Source: Phallusia mammillata (Eukaryota > Chordata > Ascidiacea > Phlebobranchia > Ascidiidae). From it: DNA of 64,000 bases. Within the stretch, counting starts at the first letter, position 1, and each line of letters begins with the position of its first letter. The stretch spans positions 161,394 through 225,393 of the forward strand of contig QLIY01000129.1 of NCBI GenBank assembly GCA_003260075.1, in the 5' to 3' direction. Shown here in pieces: positions 1-12,312 of this stretch. The translations under genes and the position numbers were made by a program. The notes beneath the pieces are model-generated. The model worked only from the letters and a program-made list of their open reading frames with translations, was not told the DNA's origin and made no database searches.

Positions 1-1869
1 CGATATTTTAAGCAAATTTGGGATCTGTTAAATATGGTTTCTGTGTTTTTGAAATAGTATCTTTTCCGTAATGCGCAAAATTTAATTAATTTATTGTCCT
101 AAAATCTGGGGTGCGCATTATGCATGGGTACAACAATTTTTGAAGAAAATCTCCCTCGAAATAAAACTTGAAATCACACCTTTCTTCTTGTTTGTTGTCA
201 ATCGCGCATCACATTCAGCCATCCTGCNCTGCCCAACACACTTAGTCGGTAAAATTCATAATTGACGACACATTGTTTGATGCGATGTTGCAATCCTTGA
301 TGGTGTGTTATTGTCAAATATTGTTTGTTTTTTAATCTCCATCAGACCGTGGATATCATATGGAGGCTGACCTCTGTATGTCATTACCACCTGTTTATTT
401 ACAACAACTAAAAAGATCATTTTTCAATTAAAATTTAAAACATAAACAAAATGAGTAAGGTAACCCAGGGAAAGCAAACAAACCGGCAAGTTGTTTCATT
501 GTTACCCTATTAGAGCGTATTTAGAGTTTTCACCTATTAGAGCAGCACCAGATTATGGCAACAGTTGTTCTTCATGTTCTCCTGTGACATAGCTTCTTTT
601 GCTGTCATATATTGTAGAGATTTCACTTAAGATCCACTCACAAGGGACTGATGAGAGTTGCATACAAAAAACCTTTTGCTTGTTTTGCAAGAAGCTTAAA
701 GCATTCTTTATTGTGTTTCCACCACTGTATCAGGTCCCCTTTATGCAATTACTAGGCAGCAATTCAGCAGTGGGAGTTGCAGGCAGTGAATGGAACATGT
801 CGTTAAAATTGAAGCAAAAGATATGCTTGCTATTAGGAGCCTTTTATAATTTTATCCCAGCTTCCCGTTCCTTTCTACTACTTTCTTAGAGAGCTGGATC
901 CCTTGGGTGTATTCTTATGTGGCCTCTTCTATTTCCTCTTCCATCCATTCTTTAGCCTTGCTGGGTGTTGTGGAACTAGAGAATGCATAACTAATATATG
1001 GAGGATATAAGAAACAGAGTAGCAGAACAGTTTTTGTATTCTTCACTTTAAATAACAATCTTTGTTGAGACTTCCTCATTGCTTGTCTAAGCGTTTAAAT
1101 GCCTTTTGTAAAGGGAAGGACCCCTTATGATCTCAAAGAAGCTTCCTCATTACAAATGAGCATTAAATAATGCATGATGTTGTTCATTACCTAAAAAGGC
1201 TTATCTCCTATCGAAAAAAGAGTCTCAATTAAATTGTACATACCAAATTTTTATGCTTATAGACTAGAGAATTGTGAGAGCATGTTTTAGCACCGGCATT
1301 CTTGAAAAATTTGCAATGTAGAGTTTCTCTTAGTTGGTATAGTCGGCCAGCTGCAGGGATTTAGTGGTGCAGCAGAGGTATATATTCTCATTTTCTGCTT
1401 CATTTCATTCACAAAACTTTAAGCCACTGTTTTGCAGCACAATGACTACATGATCTTTGCAAATTTGCCACTCAAAGTGATAAATCCTGAGATGAGCCAC
1501 ATCTTGATTTTTTTTTTGTTTTTTTCTTTTGGTTGAGCCCCCATGCTAATATATCTTTTACACAAGTTTAATCCAAACTTTGTTAAAAAGTGGCACCGAT
1601 AATCGGTCTATCCCTAGATTTGTCGAAGTGTTTTTACTAATACTGTTGTCTATGGTTGTATAAGTAACTGCTTGATATTTAGTGTTAAAACTGTGGTTGT
1701 GTTTTGCATTGATCAGATTTAACATTAAGCTTGATTCTTTTGGATAAGGAATTGAAGATGTCAAGTAGGCAATATATATATTCTATAAATATCAACTGAT
1801 TTTGTTACTAGGAAAATATTGTCCATTCTTAATTGTGCCTGATTTAATTTTATCATTTGTTTTTTCCAG
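1..1869. other. 5' region without recognisable gene
   Basis: No family is recognisable on either strand; the 96-codon frame at 599-889 has no homology I know and no clear splice context. The exon at 1870 needs an upstream exon ending two bases into a codon. A start at 361 (reading MEADLC) is the only nearby ATG I noticed, and its possible donor is weak. The true first exon may lie here or outside the window. A single n at 228 may mark a sequence join. Confidence 0.4.
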
Positions 1870-4800
1870 TGGCAACACACCTGGTCTTGACAACATGACA
1901 GGTCTGCAGCAATCTCTTACAGACATAAGTCGACCAGATTCTATTGAACCGACTGCACAGGCCACAAGAGGTGGTAAACGACACTCCACAGAATCTGACA
2001 CATGCGATGAGTGAGTAACTTGTATTTTTGTGTGGAATTTGAAGTGTGGCTATGTTTTGAAAGCTCCGTAAGTGGGAATGATATGTCTGTGAAGGTTTTA
2101 CGATGGGCAACATATTGAAACTAAATGTGCAATATTTGATGGACTAGTAGTTAAACTATCTTCAGTTTTTCTATATTCGCAATTTTAATATATCTACTTG
2201 ATGTGCTGTTGACATTAAACAGGTATATAGTCAGAAAGTTGGGTGTAAAAGTGTGGGGGGGGGGGGGGTAGTTAAACTGTATTCAGTATTACTTTATTCT
2301 CAATTTTAATATATCTACTTGATGTGCTGTTAGATTGACATTAAACAGGTATATAGTCAGAAAGTTGGGTGTAAAAGTGTGGCTGTACTTTTTTAAAGGA
2401 TATTTCTTTTAAATTGACTGTTTGCCATTCATAGTACTCCATGTGCGTTGAAAATACTATCATTGTTGACATTGGGTGGTTTTAAGTGTCTGAAGTATAC
2501 AGCTCAATGACTTGCTTAGGGCTGATAAGGTTGTACAGCCATGTGGACAGATTTATATTAATCTTTGTTGAATGTTTTCTTGATGTCGAAGAGTAAAAGC
2601 TTTTTGTAGGGAAAATTATCAATGTTGGACTGGTTTGATTATAGTTTGTGGTTACTAGTTATGATTGTTTTAAAGCATGTGTATAGAATATTCAGTTTAC
2701 CAGGAAAAACTTTTGTCAGAAATGGAATTTTTCAATAGGTCTTAGTGCAGTTTCTTAGTGTAAAAAGAAGTTTCATTAAAAACAACTGTACCTATCCAGA
2801 AACTGTCCTGAACCAATGTGCACTTACTGAAGCGTCAGTTTAGAGCAGTGGTGGCCAACCTATGGCACATTGCATGATTAGAAAGGGTGCATTGCCTTCT
2901 TTTGATCATCATGAAAATCAAATTAATAAACTAATAAATAAATAAAGTAAGCCAGCCCTATTAATTTTATATACGTATAGTTTATCAGAGTTATTTTTTA
3001 CTTAATAGTTCTTATTTCTTATTACTATCCTTCTCATGCAAAAGTTGTTTCTTTCTCTTTCTCTCTATATACAAGAAGTAGTCATAGAAGGTGGGGTTAC
3101 GAGACATTTATGGCGCATCAAACACAGTATGTTAAAAAGTTGGCGAATGGTATGTAGAAGGTTGGCCACCCCTGGTTTAGAGTATACATTTTATCAAAAT
3201 TTGTTTTTGTTTTAAAATTGTTGACACAAAGACTAGACCAGTGCATATATTTTGTTTATTAGTCAGTAAAGTTTTCCATGTGAAAGTTGTTTGGTGTTTT
3301 CACAGGCATCTCAAGCTATTAGGGAAATATAACTTCCAACATGGGAAAGTTGTCATGCCTTATCTAAGTAGATGTGAAACTAATTAATGTGCATAAATTT
3401 GGTTACTGTCATAGCTATGGTGAAACTGGGTAAGAGAAAAAAAATTGGAACCTAAGTGACCATTACTACACTGGTGTTTCATGTGTTAAGTTGTTATAGT
3501 CAACGTCACAGGACTTTCTTGATTTAATCAGTAGCCTAAGGCAATGGTGATATAATTTGAAAAGTTGTAGTGAACTTTTGCCTTGTCGTAGTTGTGTGTG
3601 TGCTGCCCAAGCTATGGGAAGGTTTGTCGTTTTGCTGTTTGCCTATTTTTGTATTTCAGTCTTGTAACTGTTGGTATTTTTTATCTGTTTTTGCAGTATC
3701 AGTTTTCGCACTGTAAATCCGAGTTACGAAGATTCTGAATGCAGTGCTAGTCAATCGAATCATGCAAGGGCGGGCAATGTCATGCAAAGGGATGATCACA
3801 TTAGCAGCATTTCAGTGAGTTGATAGGAAATTATTATTTTGTCACACTTTTAAATCATTAATACTGAATTACTACGTGTATTTTGCACTTTGAATTGTTT
3901 TTGTTGTCTAACTTTTCCAATCAAAAACAAAACAAGAGTAACAAAAACAATATCCTAACATCCTAATAATCGAGTTTGTTTGAGTTATAAATGGAAATCA
4001 TATTGGAAATACAGTAAACCTTGGTTAATCCAGACCCGTTTGGACCAAATTTTTTCTGAATTACGTGAAGATCTGTATTAACCAAATCCGGTTTAACCGA
4101 GGTTTCAGCTATCTGTATTGGTTTTGTACAACTTATAATTTCTGGTATCTAAGGAGTTTAGTGGCATGCGATTGTCAGTAACTTATCAATCTTTCAAAAA
4201 CAGCTAATAGCAAGAGATGTAAACACATACTTATGTTTCAGGCCAATATTCCTCAACACCTAAACTCTGGATCGAACAACATGACCAACTCCACCCAGCC
4301 ATACTCACCTACGCCACCTGGTGGATCCGATTACAGGGTTCAAAGGTCGCAGTCAAGAACTTCAGCAACTGGAAAAAAGCCAAAAGCAACAGGTAACGAA
4401 ATCAATTTGAAATACATTGCTTAGAATAAATTGTAGTTCATATGAATAAGATACTCATGATGCTGTTGAGGTGAAACATAATGCACATCTTAAAATCTTA
4501 AGGACAAATGGCTTAATGTTTTTATGAACTTAAATACAATAGACATAAGGATCAATATCGTTTTCATCCACTAATCAAAGTGGTCTGAGACCTCTCTTTT
4601 AGTTTTAAGTTTTAATTTTTTTTTTTTTTTTAAGTACAGTATACTGAATTTTTAGTTCATTATGATTTTAGCCACAAAAATAGGAATGTACACTTTTAAA
4701 ATTTGTAGTGTTTTTTTTTAAATTATTATTTCCAATGTTAAATAAATTAGTTTGATTGATGTCATGCTGTTTGCCTATTTTTATAATAATTATTATTCCC

Positions 4801-7286
4801 GCAAATAATTGCCACACAGATATTAACCTTTCAAATCACTTCATTTATCACTAATTCCAAGTATTGTTGGACAGCCTAATTTCAGCCTAATATAGCAGAG
4901 GTCTGCAAATACTGTCTGCCCTTGCGCTCCTGCAATCTGCAAAGTCATGAGCAATTGCTTGACTCATCGCCCTTTACAATGTACACCAGCTGTTGTTGAT
5001 ATGCATCAACTTCGTGCTGGCATTGCTGCAGGATTTTCAGTCAATGGTTGATTGTTTTCCCATGCACATACAGGAAGTTACACTACTTGCAGTAAATTCA
5101 AGCGACACATAATTTTAATTGCCTAATTGCCTATCTTTTGTCAACAAGACTTTGGTGTGTTAAGGGACACGGGTTATGTGCTATTGTTGCATCTTTAGTC
5201 GTTAAAGTTTTAGTCGTGACATGACTCATGTGATTAATGTTACCAATTCAACGCTCACTAATTTTTTTCTCTTGGCTACTAAAAAGGGTTGATTGATTTA
5301 TCCACAATGTAGTTTTCATGCAATATTGTCACATAGCTACAGTTGCATTGCTACAATCTTACAATGTGAAATAAGGCATTCGGTTGGCCTAGCGTTAAAC
5401 AAATAAATACTATTATGTGATTCTACTTGCCTATGTCTTGTCATGGAACGTTTAAGAGACTGGCTTTATTAGGTACAATGCCTTTAATAGGCCTGGTGTC
5501 CTAGGAAATATTATTTAACACTCAATAAAATAAGTGGTCACTGTATATATTCGATTGTAAGCTACGACTTAAAAAACTTTTTTTAACCTACCTCAAGTTT
5601 GTGTGGCTCATATTGAGGGCGGCTTTTTGATTCATTTTATGTTTTAATTCATCTTGTGTAGATTTTATATATCAACATAGGTTCTACTAGGTACAGTTAT
5701 CTCTTTGACAAATAAATATGGGAAAGTAGTTTTACCATCTTACAACAAAAAAGTATTATAAAACAATAGTTATTAACATGCGGCTTACAATCAAGTAAAT
5801 AATACAATTGTGAAGTATTATGTCTTTGAGTTTGTATGTCCTTTTTTGCAGTGTTTATCACCTATGCTGGGGAGGTAAACAACCAACGGCACATCCGAAC
5901 TGTGGTGCAAATTGCACAAACCCTGGCCAAGAACAGCATCGAAATAAGTGTGGATATGTTGGAAGAAAATATGAGGTCTATGAGCATTTCAGAATGGCTT
6001 GAAGAAAAAATTACCAGGGTACCACATTGTTTTTTTTTATGACAACTGTAACTCAAAACTTTGATGTGTATTTCATGACATGATCAAGGGCTCCTGTCTA
6101 AAGCCTGATCTTCTTGGGACTGCATTGTTTGTTTGTTTTGTATTCTAACTCTAAACTTCTGTGTATATCTTATAAGGTGGTCAGGGATTATAGACTTAGA
6201 TTAAATCCGGGGTCACCAAACTATGTCCAGCAAGGTTTATCTGGTCAGCGACTTTATTCTTGGTCTGCCATATTGTACTCATAACTTTGTAACATTCAAA
6301 AATTATTTGACTCCCTGCGAAGTTTTTCTGCAACGACATGTAGTATTAATTTTACCAGTCTCATATGATTATTGCTCGGAAGGGGGGGGGGGGAAATTAT
6401 TTTACTCCCTTCAAAGTTTTTGTGCAATGACATGTAGTATTAATTTTACCAGTCTCATATGATTATTGCTCGGAAGATAAGACTAATTTCAAAAATAGCA
6501 GTCATATCATCACACCTTAAATAGTATTGTAGAAAGAGCTTATCTTTGCTGCCCTATAAAAAACACCTTGCGGGCCAAGTTTCATCCGCGTAAGAGGGTG
6601 CAAACTATTCTGCCCTTGCGAATCATTATTTACCTCATCCAGGCCGCTGTAAAAAAGTTTGGTGACCCCTGGATTAAATTAGCACTGTGTCATAGATTCT
6701 ATCCTATCTTGCATGTACTTGTAAAATATTATCAACACATTTTTTGAAGCTGTTTGTTTTTTTGCAGTGTGATTTTGTCCTGATCTGTATAAGTCCTGGT
6801 TATAAGCAGATGATTGATATGGAGGATGGGAACCCGATCGACTACAGAGAACAGACTCTCAATACAAAATACATATATCGACGAATTCACAATGAATACA
6901 TCAGAAATGGGTCAAAAAATTATCGTTTTATCCCAGTGTTGCTGAGCGACGGAAGACGGGTATGCATACTGATTAAATTCTTCAATTGCACGGCAAAATT
7001 TCTGTGCAATACCATGTCAACACTGTCTTTGAAATACTGTTTTATGTAATAATATCTCACATTGTTTCAATTCCTCCATTTTGTTTAGGAGCACATACCT
7101 CATTGGCTTTGCGACACAAAAGTTTACTCCTGGCCTAAAGACTATGAGGACATTATATTCCGACTGTACCGAATGGAAAAATATGTGAAGCCGCCACTCG
7201 GTGAAATGCCCACGCACACCGTTGAACAATACTCAAGTTTCTCATTAAACCCTGGTACAAGCAACAGGTCAAATCCCAGAAGTTAA
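1870..7286 (+). CDS. TRAF3IP2: Act1/TRAF3IP2-like SEFIR adaptor (5' end missing)
   Basis: Act1 is the cytoplasmic adaptor that binds IL-17 receptors through SEFIR-SEFIR contacts and passes the signal to TRAF proteins. Exons: 1870-2010, 3697-3814, 4242-4392, 5852-6018, 6768-6959 and 7089-7286 (stop 7284-7286); the phases join without a break. The first three encode a polar, Ser/Thr/Pro/Asn-rich, probably disordered region. The last three encode a whole SEFIR domain: box 1 VFITYA, the middle strand CDFVLICISPGYK, the helix NTKYIYRRIHNEYI, then RFIPVLL and HIPHWL...VYSWPK. The order and wording match vertebrate Act1 closely, including the tail KPPLGEMPT. I see no transmembrane segment or receptor ectodomain, which argues against an IL-17 receptor. 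The start codon was not found. A hAT element and a gap-like G run lie in introns. Confidence 0.85.
2846..3174. mobile_element. hAT MITE, family CAGTGGTGGCCAACC, copy 1
   Basis: Terminal inverted repeats CAGTGGTGGCCAACC and GGTTGGCCACCCCTG are flanked by the 8-base target duplication GTTTAGAG on both sides (2838-2845 and 3175-3182). No transposase is encoded. It lies in an intron of the Act1-like gene. Confidence 0.9.
4011..4109. mobile_element. Short repeat, TAAACCTTGGTTAATCCAG end
   Basis: Ends AGTAAACCTTGGTTAATCC and GGTTTAACCGAGGTTT are inverted. Relatives are at 46217-46281, 49183-49364 and 55998-56068, sharing GGATTAAGCGAAGATCCGG. It is probably a small MITE family; it lies in an intron of the Act1-like gene. 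Confidence 0.6.
5541..5804. mobile_element. Degenerate MITE of the ACTCGATTGTAAG family
   Basis: Left end CTGTATATATTCGATTG and right end TTACAATCAAGTAAATAAT are worn forms of the same terminal repeat. It lies just upstream of the first SEFIR exon. Confidence 0.6.
6207..6671. mobile_element. hAT MITE with GGGGTCACCAAACT ends
   Basis: The ends are inverted (CCGGGGTCACCAAACT, AGTTTGGTGACCCCTG), with target duplication GATTAAAT at 6199-6206 and 6672-6679. A G run at 6382-6393 with a repeated flank lengthens the copy artificially. It lies in a SEFIR-A intron. Confidence 0.88.
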
Positions 7287-9855
7287 GCCAAAATGGGGAA
7301 TGTGTTCTCTATAAGGGGGAGAAATGAAAAAGCCAGACGCTCTAACAGTGTTAAGCTCCATGCTCTTGTTTGTGTGTGACATGTCGTTGCGAATGTATAT
7401 GATTATTTGCTGTATGTAGGTTTAAGTTTGGGGGGGGGGGTGAAAAAGCCAGACGCTCTAACAGTGTTAAGCTCCATGCTCTTGTGTGTGTGTGAGTGTC
7501 GTTGCGAATGTATATGATTATTTGCTGTATGTAGGTTTAAGTTTTCATTGTGCCATATGTTCCACATTGCTATGTTAAAGCATTGAGAGTTTGGGCTTGA
7601 TTCATCAATTCTTTTGTCAAAGTTTCTTTGGGGAAATACTTTTGTCACTTTGGAAACTGAATGATTTTTGGGCCGACCTGTTTCCATTAAGCCAGTGGTT
7701 CTCAAACTATATACTGATCGCGTACAACATAGTGACGTTGTCTATTGCTGCACACCACCAAAACTCCATTTGCATGGGTAGACTAAGAGCTAGGCTTGTT
7801 TATCTTGACTGGGTTGGCCTATTTTTTAAACCAGCAAGCTTAGCAATTCCAATGGAATGCTCAAGACACAAGTTTTGCCCAAAACCAGCTACCCATGTAC
7901 CACCTCAAGAGCTCTGGTGTACCTCGGGATGGGAACCACTGCTTTAAGCCAACATTTATGTTGACATTGTCTTACAAATGGGCTGAATCAGTCATCATAA
8001 CTAAGGTCAATTAGCTGGTTAGCTAGTTGGTCTGCCAAGTAATGTATACTGCAAACTTCATATTATTTTGCCATGCAAGGCAATTGGATTGTATAGATAA
8101 CAGTATATGCTTTTCATCGTTCAATGCACCATAGGTGAATCATTTGTCCACGGTACCTTCAGTGCAAATAGTGTCGCCATCACATATCCAAGGCATAATT
8201 TCCATTGGCAAAACTGTGTCTTATTACGTAAGGCACAAAGTGTTGGATAATTGCCTGTAAAAATCATTTTTTTGTGTTGCAAGCATTTTAGTGCTGGTTT
8301 CTTTAAAGTTCACAAACTTACTTGTGTAAATTTTCCTGCAAAACCTCTGCTTGTATATTAACGCATTGTTCAAATTGTTTTTTTTTTCCATTTGTGCACA
8401 ATTTAACAACCTATTTGTTGGCCTTGAAATGCTTTGTACATAATAATAAATGTTTGGACTACAGTTAACCAAACAATATAAACTGTAATCTTTTGTTTCA
8501 TTGCTTGTCATTGCATATAAATTTTTGACAAAGATCATGTTTATTGTAGGTATATGCAAATCTTTTTAGCACTACTAAACTAAATATATGTTCCAGTTTT
8601 GTAATGGAATTTCTTTGGTAAATTTTCCTTATACTTAACATGCATGTACTTACATGGTAACAGCCTTCAAATAACAGTTTTTTTATCAGACCTTCAAATT
8701 GTTATAAATTTAGGCCAAAAAAAATCTCATGCTTTTTGGTGGTTTTAATGTACAATTCATGCAAGCTGATACCATTTTTTTGTTTTGTCTATTTCAATTG
8801 GTTTTACCATATTATGTTTTCAATTTTATTATTTCAAGCTTTAGACCAAAACTTAATAATAAAGAAATAGTTAAGGGATGAATGAATGCACAGAACTTCT
8901 ATTATTGCATTAAACAAATTTTCTTTATTTTGTTGTGTCACACTTGCGTAGTCGCTTTGATTTAATTGTTCACCTGTGCTGTTTTCTTTCCTTAAAAGTA
9001 AGGACTTTTGGTTTTTGCAAGCGGTGTGTGTCAATGTGAACTCAACAGCATTTGTCATTTTTGTCCAAGTGCCAACTTAAATGCGATAATAAGTGCCTAG
9101 AATTTGCACTTTGCGCTGTTGGGTTCATTGTTGGAAATGCCATCAATGCGGATGTAAGGTTTCAAAATAAAAGTTTCACATTTTTTGATTGTACCAAGCT
9201 TTTACAGGCAGTGCTTGGGACAGTAAGAAATGCAGCACACTATGATGCATATATATCCAATACTTTTGCCTTTTTTGTTCTCACTAATAGGAACAAAATG
9301 TTCTTTGTTGCCATGGCATAATTTAAAAAACTTAAACATACTTTGTGGCACAATGTTTTGTGGAAAAAATTGTGGAAACTTACAATGCTGTTCTGTCACT
9401 GGATGGCAGTGTGGTGTTCTGCAACAAAAAAGAGGAACCATATCAAATTCCAGCATTTCAATTGTTATTGTAAGGAGAAAATATCTGAATGTGAAGTGTG
9501 GATGGGCAAATACCATATCCAAGTGGTGCAACTGTATTGACGTAAATATAGTCAGTGTTGAATGCAAATATTTGTAATGATAAATCATAAACTTCAAATA
9601 AAAGTATTACCATGTATGCTGTTTCGTTGTTTAAGTCTATGTAAAGTGCCTAAATCTTTTTTGTTTTTGTCTTTTTAGTTAACAGTTTTGTATAAAAAAA
9701 ATCAAAAACTTTGGTTGAGATGGTTTAAATTGTGGATGCTAAAATGTGTTCAGGTTTGTTGCATGCAATATGTTCTGTTAACTTGTTGAGATGAAAGATT
9801 AAAAAATATAATTTGAACATAGTTTTAATGCACTGTTAACATTCAATCTTTACAG
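7287..9855. other. Spacer between SEFIR cassettes
   Basis: The region holds the 3' UTR of the first SEFIR transcript, an unmerged contig overlap at 7430-7440, a hAT element at 7693-7941 and AT-rich sequence. AATAAA signals occur at 9167 and 9597. Frames of 111-131 codons on either strand at 8224-8559 and 9202-9597 have no recognisable domain and no gene context, so I do not call them genes. No promoter is obvious. Confidence 0.45.
7693..7941. mobile_element. hAT MITE with CAGTGGTTCTCAAA end
   Basis: The left end CAGTGGTTCTCAAAC and right end GGGAACCACTG are typical of hAT elements. Target duplication CATTAAGC/CTTTAAGC matches 7 of 8. It lies in the spacer after SEFIR-A. Confidence 0.75.
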
Positions 9856-12310
9856 TTTTTGCAACCTACAACACTGAAGGTGAAGGAACTACTGATCAGA
9901 TTTTTTCATGCGTCCAGTATTTAAAACAGAATGGAATCAAAGTGTACTTGGATAGCACTGAAAACAAAATCAGAGGAACGTCAATTTGTGATTGGATTGA
10001 TACAAAGCTAGAGGAGGCAAGTTCAGGACAGTCTTCGCCTTGTTTTCTGTGACATGTATACATATTGCACTTCGGATTTGTTAGTTACACTCAGGGTTGC
10101 CATTTACATGGACCTTAAAATAAGGACAACCGAAGAATTAAATTTTCTTATGAAACAAAACAGACTTTTGAACAAATCTTTGCATTTGTACAAGCATTAT
10201 TGCCAGAAACAATCTGTTCCAGCAATGCCTAGTTCGTAGTAAATATGTCGTTCATCTCACAACAGCTCAGGTCTAGGTTTATGTTTACTTGAAGCAGGGA
10301 TTTGACTTGTAATTGTTGAAAATCTAACGTCAAAAACAAGGACATTTCTTAGAAATAAGGATAATATTTTTTTCTAAGACATTGCCCTTTAAATAAGGAC
10401 AAATCTTGGAAATACGGATGGTGTGGCAACCCTGGTTATTTAACAAATTTGTCGTTCAACTGGTGTAATGCTAAACAAAATACTTATTGTTGTTATTAAG
10501 AGCAAAAATGCAAGATTCTTGATTTAGCATTACACCATTTGAATGACAAATTTGTTAAATATGCAACCTGGTGGATGAAACGCTTGTTCAGTAAACCCTG
10601 GTTGTACTGCTTAAAAAGAAAATGCATGTTTTTTTCTGCAGTGCAAACTGGTCATTATGTTTATCAATGAACATTACTTGGCCCAAATCAAAAATGAGGA
10701 AAATTTAGAGGACATAGAAGACATAGCAGAGTATCAGCATCAGTTGCATACAACATACATCTACAGAAGACTTCATAGGCAATACATAGAAAGTCATTCA
10801 TTTAATTACACAGTACTGCCTGTCATATTGAAAGGCTGTCAACTAGTAAGTGTAATTCCATAATGTCATTAATTACTCCTAAGGTTTCAAACAGTACTTT
10901 CCGTACAACCTGCAAACCAGTTAGCCTGGTAGTTTATTGAATCGCTTAATTAAAAAAAAAAACTTAAAAAAAAAAACTGTTTAAGACTGTCAGTTGATAT
11001 CACCAGGGAGTAGAATTGGGACTGAACCCAAACTCATGAACCTGTTTGTGCGGTTTATTTCATTAAACCCGAACTGCCAAGTACAATTTTCTTAAAACCC
11101 AAACTGGAGTTAAACTCAATATTTTGTTTGGTGTTGGATATGAACCGAACCTTTAAAAATGCAGTCTGCATTATGTTTTAAAAAAACTGAACCCCCCAAA
11201 ACAAAACGTAGTACCATATTTTACGGACCATAAGGCACAATTTAAATCATTTTTTTCCTCATAAATTGATCGTGCGCCTTATAAGCCGGTGCGCCTAAGG
11301 TATGGATCAAGTAGTGCTTTATTGCCTACACTCAAAACCAGGACTGATACTATTGTACGGTAACCATGCTTTATACGGTAACCCATACTCCTTAAAATAC
11401 ATTGTGTTCTATAGCCTGGTGCGCCTTATGTATGAACAAAAAACTAATCAAAGCAATTTATTGACAGTGCGCCTTATAATTGGGTGCGCTTTATGGTCTG
11501 TAAAATACGGTAAACCCCAACCTGAACCTATACGACAAGCGGTTCGACTCCCTGGATATAACTTAATACAGGGGTGTGCAACATTTTTCGTCGGTGGGCC
11601 GTTTAACCAATTTCAGACCTCAAGCGAGGGCCACATAACTTTTTTTTTGTGTGCACAATAAATTCGAAATTCTTCCAAAAGCATCAATGAATTTATTTTC
11701 TACAACGTACGGAGTTTTAGCACAACACTGGCTTTCGCAACAAAATAATTGTTTACTAGACAAAGGGAATTGTTATGCCACATTCGGTGAAGTAGGTTAC
11801 TTGCTGTAACTGCTGCATGATTCAACGGTTGGAAAACGCTGATTTAGCTTATATTTGTTACGTATAGCAACTTAGGAGATTTACCAAAAACTAATTGAAA
11901 ATTATGCTAAATTCTCAGAAGAATTGCATTTTTTTATCTTTTTGTTGGGCTGTATGTTGCACGCCCCTGACTTATATGATAGGCACTTAAAGTGTTTAAA
12001 ACTCAATGTTTAAAAAAGAAACCTGTACACGTTTGACTTATGTACATTATGTGGCAGTATTACTCTGTAGAACACCCTAAAAAGCTTCATGCTTCAATCT
12101 ACAGATACATGAAGTTGCTTTGTAAACTAATTCTCATATATACCTATTTAGAAAGTGACTCTTTATTTTTAGAAGCACATTCCTGATTGGTTGAAGGACA
12201 CTGTCTTTTACCAGTGGCCTAAGAACCGCCATGCATTAGTGAATCGCATCAAGATGAACAATTCTAGCTGGCCAGAACTTGGGGAGTTGGAGAGTCTGTC
12301 TTTGGTTTAA
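9856..12310 (+). CDS. Second SEFIR cassette, Act1-like (own gene or alternative 3' end)
   Basis: Exons 9856-10016, 10642-10845 and 12173-12310 encode a second full SEFIR domain: VFATYN, then IRGTSICDWIDTKLEE, CKLVIMFINEHYL, TTYIYRRLHRQYIE, VLPVILKG, HIPDWLKD and FYQWPKN, ending at the stop 12308-12310. Intron positions and phases match the first SEFIR cassette (exons 161/204/138 bases against 167/192/198), so the two arose by tandem duplication. The first intron has a GC donor (GAG|GCAAGT). The exon at 9856 needs an incoming phase-1 donor; I found no upstream exon between 7287 and 9855, but the donor at 4392 has the right phase. This may be an alternative C-terminus of the same gene or a separate gene with an unseen first exon. 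The stop codon lies inside the target-site duplication of a hAT element. Confidence 0.8.
10092..10434. mobile_element. hAT-like repeat, CAGGGTTGCCA ends
   Basis: The ends CAGGGTTGCCA and TGGCAACCCTG are inverted, and the interior has internal AAATAAGGAC copies. No convincing target duplication remains. It lies in SEFIR-B intron 1. Confidence 0.6.
10438..10560. repeat. 38-bp near-perfect hairpin in SEFIR-B intron 1
   Basis: Arms 10438-10475 and 10523-10560 are inverted copies with two differences, one of which would be a G-U pair in RNA. The spacer is 47 bases. It lies beside the right end of a hAT-like repeat. It could be a small foldback element or, less likely, a hairpin RNA precursor. Confidence 0.6.
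11004..11554. mobile_element. hAT MITE with CAGGGAGT ends, carrying a nested MITE
   Basis: The ends are CAGGGAGTAGAATTGG and CGGTTCGACTCCCTG, flanked by GATATCAC/GATATAAC (7 of 8). The interior (CCGAACC-rich) resembles 31106-31313. It is interrupted by another element at 11212-11512. It lies in SEFIR-B intron 2. Confidence 0.82.
11212..11512. mobile_element. TA-target MITE nested in hAT element
   Basis: Inverted ends TACCATATTTTACGGACC and GGTCTGTAAAATACGGTA are bounded by TA. The interior holds repeated GTGCGCCTTAT motifs. The terminal sequence and TA target suggest a Tc1/mariner or pogo-type MITE; no transposase is present. Confidence 0.75.
11569..11969. mobile_element. hAT MITE with CAGGGGTGTGCAACA ends
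   Basis: Inverted ends are CAGGGGTGTGCAACA and TGTTGCACGCCCCTG. Target duplications ACTTAATA and ACTTATAT match 6 of 8. It lies six bases from the duplication of the preceding hAT element. Confidence 0.8.
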
Positions 12311-12312
12311 AC

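Noticed and set aside
9202-9597. 131-codon minus and 115-codon plus frames as small genes
   Set aside because: Both cover the same AT-rich DNA, show no domain, and lie in the likely SEFIR-A 3' UTR.
9856-12310. Second SEFIR cassette as a pseudogene
   Set aside because: It has intact frames, splice sites and stop codon, and the conserved motifs are kept.
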